From contig VYEX01000066.1 in NCBI GenBank assembly GCA_009842675.1, positions 1-64,000 of the forward strand: a stretch of 64,000 nucleotides of DNA, given 5' to 3'. The position numbers and the translations under genes were made by a program. This DNA is from Acidimicrobiia bacterium (GTDB taxonomy: Bacteria; Actinomycetota; Acidimicrobiia; Acidimicrobiales; Bin134). The notes beneath the pieces were generated by a model. It made no database searches, had not been told where the DNA came from, and saw only the letters and a list, made by a program, of their open reading frames with translations. This document shows, one piece after another, positions 57,990 to 64,000 of the stretch; the first letter of the stretch is position 1, and each line of letters begins with the position of its first letter.

Positions 57990-58840
57990 GATCGAGCCTC
58001 CAGCGCCTTCAGGTAGTCCTCATGGGAGGAAGCGTCGAGGTAGGTGCTGCGGAATGCCTCCCACGCTTCTGGGTCGCGGGCGGTGGCGGCATACTCCCGC
58101 TGGAAGGCCTCGTCGCGCCCGTAGTCGGGCGGGCACTCAGTGAAGTGCGCACCGTGGGGGGCCTCCACCACGCCGTCGGTGAAGATGCGCTGGATGCGCA
58201 GCGTGTGCACCGGCCCTTCGTCCAGCAAGTTCTCGGTGGGCACAATCTTCTCGGTGCTCAGATAGGTCTTGTCGGCGGCCATGGCGAATAGGTCGTCGAA
58301 GTACAGGTCGGGCCCTAGGAACTGGCCGTTGCCGGCGGCGTCGGCCCGGTTCATGTGGATCAACGCCGCATCTAGTTTGAAGGCGGGGATGGCCACCAGC
58401 TCTTCCCCGTCGTCATAGGGCGACGTCACCGTGCGCAGCTCGGGGTTCATGATCAACATGTCGGAGCCCAAGCCAGCCCGGGTGGGATAGAACGGCACCC
58501 GGTGAGCGGCGGCCAGAAGCCCCAGGTAGAAGGCCCCTTCGTCCAGCTCAGTGAACTCGATCGCCCCGCTCTGGCGAGCCTGGCGGAAGTGAGGCTCGAG
58601 CGGGATGGTGTCCAGCGATACGAACCCATACACCGCCCGGCGCAGCTTCCCCGCCGCACACAGCAGTCCGATATCGGGGCCGCCGTAGGCCACCACGGTC
58701 AGATCCTTGAGATCAGAGCGCAGAATGGCCCGCACCAGCGACATGGGCTTGCGCCGGGATCCCCAGCCGCCGATACCGATGGTCATCCCGTCCTTCAGCT
58801 CTGAGATGACTTCGTCTTCGGTCATCCGCTTGTCGACCAT
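57986..58840 (-). CDS. ipdA: IpdA-like subunit of C-C bond CoA hydrolase (CoA-transferase fold)
   Basis: The 284-residue protein starts MVDKRMTEDEVISELKDGM. IGGWGSRRKPMSLVRAILRS, VAYGGPDIGLLCAAGK, YGFVSLD, PTRAGLGSD and APHGAHFTECPPDYGRDEAF all match IpdA. It is the first gene of an ipdA-ipdB-ipdC run that continues into acyl-CoA dehydrogenases. Longer frames upstream overlap the divergent SDR and are not real. Confidence 0.9.
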   Translation of the reverse strand: MVDKRMTEDEVISELKDGMTIGIGGWGSRRKPMSLVRAILRSDLKDLTVVAYGGPDIGLLCAAGKLRRAVYGFVSLDTIPLEPHFRQARQSGAIEFTELDEGAFYLGLLAAAHRVPFYPTRAGLGSDMLIMNPELRTVTSPYDDGEELVAIPAFKLDAALIHMNRADAAGNGQFLGPDLYFDDLFAMAADKTYLSTEKIVPTENLLDEGPVHTLRIQRIFTDGVVEAPHGAHFTECPPDYGRDEAFQREYAATARDPEAWEAFRSTYLDASSHEDYLKALEARS

Positions 58841-58874
58841 GGCGGCGACGATAGCCCGCGCCCTGAACCTGCCC

Positions 58875-58945
58875 CACACTGGCAGCCGAGGTCGCCCCGA
58901 CTCGCCAAAATGATCCTTACCGTCTGCATGGGGCACACTGGCAGC
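58875..58945. promoter_or_regulatory. Divergent ipdA/SDR control region with 12-bp direct repeat
   Basis: The 106-bp gap between ipdA and the divergent SDR carries CACACTGGCAGC twice, at 58875-58886 and 58934-58945, the second copy abutting the SDR ATG. It does not resemble the KstR2 operator I know (a near-palindrome of the AAGCAAG type), so any regulator is unidentified. The SDR has no clear Shine-Dalgarno. Confidence 0.35.
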
Positions 58946-58946
58946 A

Positions 58947-59735
58947 ATGAACGACCTCGATTTCACCGGCAAGACCGCCATCATCAGCGGCGGCACCAAG
59001 GGGCTGGGCCGGGGGATGGCCCTCCGCTTCTTGGCCGCAGGGGCCGACGTGGTGGTCTGCGCCCGCCGTCCGCCGGAAGAGCCGGTGAACGCCGACGGCC
59101 GGGAGGCCCTGTTCGTGGCCGCCGATGTGCGGGATCCCGAACAGATCGCCGGGGTGGTCGACGCCGCGGTGGAGCGCACCGGGCGGGTCGACACCCTCAT
59201 CAACAACGCGGGCGGGGCTCCTCCGGCCGACTCGGCAACGGTGTCGCCCCGGTTCAACGAGAAGATCGTGGCGTTGAACCTGATGGCCCCCATGGCGTTC
59301 AGCCAGGCGGTATATCCGGTAATGCAGAATCAGGACAGCGGCGGGGTGATCCTGAACATCTCATCGGTGTCGGGCATCCGGCCCAACCCCATGGGCATCG
59401 CCTACGGGGCAGCCAAGGCGGGGTTGGTGAACCTGAGCGAGACCCTAGCCGTGGAATGGGGACCCAAGATCCGGGTGCTGACGGTGACCGTCGGGTTGAT
59501 CGTGACCGAAGACGCCCACCTCTACTACGGCGACCAAGCTGGAATAGACGCGGTGGGCGAGACCATCGCCATGGGCCGCATGGGCCAACCCGATGACGTG
59601 GCCGACGTATGCCTGTTTTTGGCCTCCCCCCTGGCCCGGTGGATGTCCGGTGCCAACATCAAGGTCCACGGCGGCGGCGAAAAACCCGCCTATTTAGGAG
59701 TCTCCACCGGCGAGGTGGCCGGCGAAGAAAGTTGA
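58947..59735 (+). CDS. Short-chain dehydrogenase/reductase
   Basis: The 262-residue classical SDR has SGGTKGLG as the nucleotide motif, NNAGG, ISSVSG and YGAAK (catalytic Tyr-xxx-Lys), and a GANIKVHGGGEKP end. It is divergent from ipdA and could serve the same pathway, but I cannot name its substrate. It is followed by the metallo-beta-lactamase-fold gene after 10 bp. Confidence 0.9.
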   Translation: MNDLDFTGKTAIISGGTKGLGRGMALRFLAAGADVVVCARRPPEEPVNADGREALFVAADVRDPEQIAGVVDAAVERTGRVDTLINNAGGAPPADSATVSPRFNEKIVALNLMAPMAFSQAVYPVMQNQDSGGVILNISSVSGIRPNPMGIAYGAAKAGLVNLSETLAVEWGPKIRVLTVTVGLIVTEDAHLYYGDQAGIDAVGETIAMGRMGQPDDVADVCLFLASPLARWMSGANIKVHGGGEKPAYLGVSTGEVAGEES

Positions 59736-59745
59736 CCGCCTCACG

Positions 59746-60648
59746 ATGGCGGTGAGCATCCCGTTTGCGACTGAGTCCGAGGTGGAATACGGCGCGGTGG
59801 TGGAGATGGCCCCCGGGCTGCGCCGAGTAGTGGCCAACAACCCGAGCAAGTTCACCTACCGGGGCACCGGCACCTACATCGTGGGCCAAGGCCGGGTGGC
59901 CATCGTCGATCCCGGCCCCGACGACGCCGACCACATCAAGGCCGTTCTGACCGCGGTGGACGGCGAGCAGGTGGAAGCCCTGCTGATCACCCACACCCAT
60001 CGGGACCACTCGCCCGCGTCACGGGCGGTGGGCGAGGCCACCGGCGCTCCGGTCTATGGCTTCGGGCCCCATCCAGCGGGGGATGACGACGACGGCAAGA
60101 GCGAGGAGCGGGGCGATCTCCAGTTCGCCCCCGACAACACGGTGGTCCACGGGGATGTTGTGGAGGGGCCGGGGTGGAGCTTCGAGTGCCTGTACACCCC
60201 CGGTCACATCTCCAACCACATCGCCTACCGCTGGCGGGAGGCGGCTGGGGTGTTCACGGGTGACCACATCATGGGCTGGTCCACCACCATCATCCCCCCG
60301 CCCGACGGCAACATGACCGACTACTTGGCCAGCCTCCGGCTGCTGGCCGACTGTCCCGACGACCGCGTGTACTGGCCCACCCACGGCCCACCGGTCACCG
60401 AGCCCCACGCTCTGGCGGAAGCCCTGTATGCCCACAGGCTGGACCGGGAGCGCCAGATCATGGAATGCCTGGCTGCGGGGCCTCAGACCATCGCCGAGAT
60501 GGTGAAAGTGATGTACGCCGACGTGGCCTCAGAGCTGCATGAGCCCGCCGCCCGCTCCGTGCTGGCCCACCTCATCGCTATGGTGGCCGACGGCCGAGTG
60601 GGCACCGACGCCCAGCCCACTGCCGAGGCGGCGTTCTACGGGGACTAG
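59746..60648 (+). CDS. Metallo-beta-lactamase-fold hydrolase (LACTB2-like)
   Basis: The 300-residue protein has the zinc-binding HTHRDHSPAS motif near residue 84, a GHISNHIAYR metal-ligand His, GVFTGDHIMGW with the bridging Asp, and a C-terminal winged-helix-like tail. The pattern is that of LACTB2-type or acyl-CoA thioester hydrolases. The substrate is unknown. It is probably cotranscribed with the SDR. Confidence 0.88.
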   Translation: MAVSIPFATESEVEYGAVVEMAPGLRRVVANNPSKFTYRGTGTYIVGQGRVAIVDPGPDDADHIKAVLTAVDGEQVEALLITHTHRDHSPASRAVGEATGAPVYGFGPHPAGDDDDGKSEERGDLQFAPDNTVVHGDVVEGPGWSFECLYTPGHISNHIAYRWREAAGVFTGDHIMGWSTTIIPPPDGNMTDYLASLRLLADCPDDRVYWPTHGPPVTEPHALAEALYAHRLDRERQIMECLAAGPQTIAEMVKVMYADVASELHEPAARSVLAHLIAMVADGRVGTDAQPTAEAAFYGD

Positions 60649-60689
60649 AGAATCGGCGGTGGCTGCCGCCACCCTGCCTTGCTGTTCAA

Positions 60690-61376
60690 CTACGAGACTT
60701 CCACCGGAGACGCATTCAGGTAGCAAGCGGTTAGGGCTGATGCCACCTCGTCCTGTGCCTCCCCAAAGCCCTCTCCGGTGTCGACCACCATGGCGTCCCT
60801 CACGACGTCTCTCAATCCGTCAACCGAGATTTGGGAAGCGATGCATGTGGCTCGATCCATCGGCTCGCCCTCGGCGACCAAGACCTGGACCACGAAGTTC
60901 CGCCAGTCGACGCATCCCAAAGCCAGATTCTCGAGATCGAACGCCTCTCGATCGGAAATATCGAACCAGTCACCAAACACAAACAGCCCCGGCTGCCGGT
61001 ATGCGTCAGCAAATGAATCCGGGTTGAGCCCAATTTCGCCCAGCCGCTCGTCGGTGAACACGGCAAATGCTCCCTCGGCCAGGCAGATAATCTCCTGTCG
61101 GGTCATGAAGGTGGTGACCAGTTCGTCGGCCAAAACCAGCTCCGCAAATGTGGCGGCCAACTCTTGCCGGTTGGATGCAGGGGGGTCGACCTGCTCGTCG
61201 CTGTCGGGCCTAGCGGTATCGGTAGAAGACAAATTGGGTGTTTCGAGCGCCTCAGTGGGTTGGACGACTGGAGGTTCGGTGGCTGCCACCGACGGCGCGC
61301 GGCCCTGCCCTTCGCTCGAGCAGGCCGAGGCCAATAGGGAAACAAGGAAGATCGGGATTATCCAGCGACGGCGCAA
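60690..61376 (-). CDS. Lipoprotein of unknown function, paralogue of 61437
   Basis: The 228-residue protein starts with a lipoprotein signal (IIPIFLVSLLASAC). A low-complexity Pro/Thr/Glu-rich linker (residues about 28-70) precedes a helical domain with three or four Cys, including IICLAEGAF and NLALGCVDW. It shares the linker text (VAATEPPV) and domain architecture with the gene at 61437, so the two are tandem duplicates. Confidence 0.75.
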   Translation of the reverse strand: MRRRWIIPIFLVSLLASACSSEGQGRAPSVAATEPPVVQPTEALETPNLSSTDTARPDSDEQVDPPASNRQELAATFAELVLADELVTTFMTRQEIICLAEGAFAVFTDERLGEIGLNPDSFADAYRQPGLFVFGDWFDISDREAFDLENLALGCVDWRNFVVQVLVAEGEPMDRATCIASQISVDGLRDVVRDAMVVDTGEGFGEAQDEVASALTACYLNASPVEVS

Positions 61377-61436
61377 TATCCAGATTCCCCGTCAGCCGAT
61401 TTCTTCGTTGATCATCGGGTTCACGATTAGGGGAGG

Positions 61437-62324
61437 CTAACCGCCGAACCCGCCCATCGACTCCATTTCTTCAGGGGTCAGGCACCGGTTCTGAAGAGCC
61501 ATGAGCTCCCCAATGAACTCCAAAGCGGCCTCATCGTCTTCCAGCTCGGGGCCCCCGAGCATCATCTCGACCAGCCCTTCGGGCATTCCGTCGGCGACGC
61601 AGCGGGCACTTTCTTCAGAAAGGCCCTCTAGGACCATCTGCTGATAGAGCAGTTCCCGGATGTCAACGCAGGACTGGAATGCTCTCACTACTTCCTCCTC
61701 CACCAGCCCGAAGTCATCCTCTGTTTCGGTAATGAACCCGCTCTCTATCGTGGCTCGTAATCCCTCATCAGAAATCTCAGAAACAAAGCAGCTCGCTTGT
61801 TCCGCCGGAAGACCCTCGGCAGCGATCGACTCAGCCAATACCAATCGCCAATCCAGGCAGTCCAAGACCCGATCCACCACCTCCGACGCCTCATCGTCGG
61901 TGATGCCGTAGTCGTCGCCCAAGGCAAAGGAGCCCCTGTCGACATACGCCTCAATGAGCTGTGCCCCGTTCACTCCCATTTCGGCGATCCGTTCATCTGA
62001 GAAGACACCGGCCACACGGTCGCCCAGGCAGTGGATCTGGTCTTCGGTTATGGCGGCTGGGAGCTCGTCGTCTTCCAGCATCGCACTAAAGATCGCGTCG
62101 GCTAGTTCCTGCTGGGCGGACGAGAGTCCATCTTCGGCCTCTGTCGGCTCTGGTGCAGAGGTTTGGGCCGGCTCAGTGGGCTGTGCCACAGGGGATTCGG
62201 TAGCTGCTACCGGGGGTTCAGTGGCTGCCACAGGAGGGCCGCTGTCCTCGCTGTCGCCTGAGCAGGCCGCCGCGATGAGGCAGACCAGCAACACAGTCAA
62301 AACCAATTTTGGTAAGCGCATCAT
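61437..62324 (-). CDS. Lipoprotein of unknown function, paralogue of 60690
   Basis: The protein has a lipobox (IAAACSG) and a Pro/Thr/Glu linker with a repeated VAATEPPVAATESPVAQ unit. Its helical domain holds several Cys (IHCLGDRVAGVF, VLDCLDWRLVL, ASCFVSEI, QSCVDIREL). The start at 62324 is supported by AAGGAGAG 5 bases upstream. It is longer than its neighbour, with an extra C-terminal repeat of the same domain type and an acidic Gly-rich tail. Confidence 0.75.
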   Translation of the reverse strand: MMRLPKLVLTVLLVCLIAAACSGDSEDSGPPVAATEPPVAATESPVAQPTEPAQTSAPEPTEAEDGLSSAQQELADAIFSAMLEDDELPAAITEDQIHCLGDRVAGVFSDERIAEMGVNGAQLIEAYVDRGSFALGDDYGITDDEASEVVDRVLDCLDWRLVLAESIAAEGLPAEQASCFVSEISDEGLRATIESGFITETEDDFGLVEEEVVRAFQSCVDIRELLYQQMVLEGLSEESARCVADGMPEGLVEMMLGGPELEDDEAALEFIGELMALQNRCLTPEEMESMGGFGG

Positions 62325-62433
62325 GACACTCTCCTTCATGTCCGTGAGATTGCCCGCTGCCCTCACTCATCTACGACGCTTCAACGCTACGGGCAGTTCC
62401 AACAGAAATCGCGGCTTTGCCGATCTGAATCGC

Positions 62434-63573
62434 TCAGGCCACCGCGCCCGACGACCGGAGTGCCTCCACCTCTGCGGCGGAATAGCCCAGTTCAGCGAGA
62501 ACTGAATCGGTGTCGGCCCCGGGGGGCTGCGATGCCATCGCCGGTTCAGAAGGAGTGCGCCCAAACCGAGGGGCAGGCCGGGGCTGGGTCACCCCGCCAA
62601 AGTCGAAGAACGAATCGCGGGCCAGCGCGTGGGGGTGGGCCGGTGTTTGCCCCATGGTCAGCACCGGGGTGACACAGGCATCGGTGCCGTCGAACACTTC
62701 AACCCACTCGTCCAGGGTGCGGGCGGCGATGATGTCCCCCACCCGCTGCTTCATCTCCGGCCACCGCTCACGATCCATCTGATCGGGCAGGTCGTCGGTA
62801 TCGGCCAGACCGATCCCGGCCATGAACTCGGCGTGGAACTGCGGCTCTATGGCCCCCACCGCCAGCCATTTGCCGTCGGCGGTGCCGTACACCTCATAGA
62901 AGTAGGCCCCGGAGTCCAAGAAGTTGGCCCCGTAGTCGTCGGTCCAGAAGCCACTGGCGTGGGCCGCGTACAACGGCGACAGCAGATAGGCGGCCCCATC
63001 CACCATGGCGGCGTCCACTACTTGGCCGTCGCCGCCTCTGGCCACCTCCAGCAATGCCGCAACCATGCCCAGCACCAGGAACACCGAGCCGCCGCCGAAG
63101 TCGCCGATGAGGTTGAGCGGCACCGAAGGCGGCTGGCCCGTCCGGCCGATGTGAGCCAAGGGTCCGGCTAGGGAGATGTAGTTGATGTCGTGGCCGGCTC
63201 GGTCGGCCAATGGGCCGGTTTGCCCCCAACCGGTCATTCGCCCGTAGACCAGCTTGGGGTTGCGGGCCAAACAGGCGTCGGGGCCGACTCCGAGACGCTC
63301 GGCCACCCCGGCCCGAAAGCCCTCGAACAACCCGTCGGACGCCTCAACCAGTCTGAGCACTGCCCCCACTCCCTCGGGCTGCTTGAGGTTGAAGGCGACG
63401 GTGCGTTTGCCCCGCTCCATGGGACCCGACTGCGAGGCCACCGGGTTGCGCGACCCGCCCACCCGGTCGACCCGGATGACCTCGGCGCCCATGTCCGACA
63501 GCATCATGCCTGCGAACGGGGTCGGCCCGATCCCGGCCAACTCGATGATGCGCATTCCCTTCAGCGGACCCAT
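62434..63573 (-). CDS. Alpha-methylacyl-CoA racemase-like CaiB/BaiF protein
   Basis: The 379-residue protein starts MGPLKGMRIIELAGIGPTPF and has ADMGAEV-type SDMGAEVIRVDR, MTGWGQTGPLADRAGHDINY (the His-Asp/Asn residues of the racemase active site) and VDAAMVDGAAYL with the usual catalytic Asp. These are strong Amacr landmarks. It would interconvert 2-methylacyl-CoA epimers, as needed before beta-oxidation of branched or sterol side chains. Confidence 0.92.
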   Translation of the reverse strand: MGPLKGMRIIELAGIGPTPFAGMMLSDMGAEVIRVDRVGGSRNPVASQSGPMERGKRTVAFNLKQPEGVGAVLRLVEASDGLFEGFRAGVAERLGVGPDACLARNPKLVYGRMTGWGQTGPLADRAGHDINYISLAGPLAHIGRTGQPPSVPLNLIGDFGGGSVFLVLGMVAALLEVARGGDGQVVDAAMVDGAAYLLSPLYAAHASGFWTDDYGANFLDSGAYFYEVYGTADGKWLAVGAIEPQFHAEFMAGIGLADTDDLPDQMDRERWPEMKQRVGDIIAARTLDEWVEVFDGTDACVTPVLTMGQTPAHPHALARDSFFDFGGVTQPRPAPRFGRTPSEPAMASQPPGADTDSVLAELGYSAAEVEALRSSGAVA

Positions 63574-63625
63574 GGCCCTACGGTATGCCTGCGAGTCGGA
63601 GCAACCGAAAGGCAGAGCGAGACTG

Positions 63626-64000
63626 ATGAGCGCAAAGCAGCAAAAGACCGCCCTGGTCACCGGAGCCAGCCGAGGCATTGGAAAGGCCAGCGCCATCGCC
63701 CTGGCTCGGGCCGGATTCGACGTGGCCGTGTCAGCCCGCACATTGTCGGACGGCTCAGGCCGGGATATGTACGACCCCGATCTCACCATCCCTGGCGGGC
63801 TCGACACCACCGTGGCCGCCATCGAAGCCGAAGGCCAGCAGGGAGCCGCGTTCGTGATGGACCTACTGGACCGCACCAGCGTAGAGGCGTGCATCGACGG
63901 CGCGCTGGAGCACTTCGGCCATCTGGATGTGCTGGTGAACAACGCCATCTTCCAGGGCAAGGTGAGTATGACCCCGATTCTGGAGCTGGAAGAACCCGAA
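63626..64000 (+). CDS. Short-chain dehydrogenase/reductase, cut by the window end
   Basis: The first 125 codons are present and the frame is open to the end of the window. MSAKQQKTALVTGASRGIGK is the SDR nucleotide-binding start and LVNNAIFQG the NAG-like segment; the catalytic Tyr-Lys lies beyond the edge. An insert (DMYDPDLTIPGGLDTTVAAI) between the second and third strands is longer than in most SDRs. It diverges from the racemase gene. Confidence 0.88.
   Translation, partial: MSAKQQKTALVTGASRGIGKASAIALARAGFDVAVSARTLSDGSGRDMYDPDLTIPGGLDTTVAAIEAEGQQGAAFVMDLLDRTSVEACIDGALEHFGHLDVLVNNAIFQGKVSMTPILELEEPE

Noticed and set aside
58841-59293. Long N-terminal extension of ipdA
   Set aside because: It overlaps the divergent SDR almost completely and the added residues have no homologue-like pattern; the Met at 58840 matches IpdA.

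Overview
The window is about 64 kb of densely packed, GC-rich bacterial chromosome. The rRNA sequences, DUF2510-RDD proteins, F420 biosynthesis (cofC), F420/flavin-type luciferase-like oxidoreductases, an argCJBDFRGH operon and mycobacterial-style steroid-ring genes (ipdA/ipdB/ipdC) all point to Actinomycetota. An acidimicrobial lineage fits best, but that placement is inference. There is no prophage, insertion sequence or CRISPR array that I can see, and no tRNA gene.

Layout. Positions 1-180 hold a 33-bp tandem repeat that reads as an 11-residue protein repeat. Positions 211-5670 hold a complete 16S-23S-5S rRNA operon on the minus strand, with its terminator, both long processing stems and a candidate promoter; the 16S-23S spacer carries no tRNA. 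Next come tyrS, a NUDIX gene and a 3-methyladenine glycosylase, then a TRAP-type binding-protein gene broken by a frameshift at a run of nine G. From 21.5 kb down to 9.8 kb on the minus strand lie pheS-pheT and then argC-argJ-argB-argD-argF-argR-argG-argH, in which every arg junction is a 4-bp ATGA overlap. An ARG-box-like site sits in front of argC.

From 21.6 to 35 kb there are an amidohydrolase, two membrane or unknown proteins, an Nfu-like protein, rnhB, gpsA, cofC coupled to a PIG-L deacetylase, an epimerase, an alpha/beta hydrolase, and a tandem family of four DUF2510-RDD membrane proteins. From 34.7 to 64 kb the content is catabolic. It includes three luciferase-like oxidoreductases, five short-chain dehydrogenases, five acyl-CoA dehydrogenases (four of them in two large+small pairs), two CaiB-type CoA-transferase/racemase genes, an ipdA-ipdB-ipdC operon, thioesterase, SRPBCC and ABC ATPase genes, and a pair of duplicated lipoproteins.

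How the genes work together. The minus-strand run from 58.8 to 48.5 kb starts with ipdA-ipdB-ipdC and continues into acyl-CoA dehydrogenase pairs. That combination matches the known actinobacterial pathway opening and beta-oxidising steroid rings C/D, so this is probably a steroid or other polycyclic acyl-CoA catabolic locus. The most unusual points are a short-chain dehydrogenase that has lost both catalytic Tyr and Lys, the G9 frameshift, the 11-residue repeat at the left edge, the four DUF2510-RDD paralogues, and four convergent gene pairs whose stop codons overlap by exactly 4 bp.
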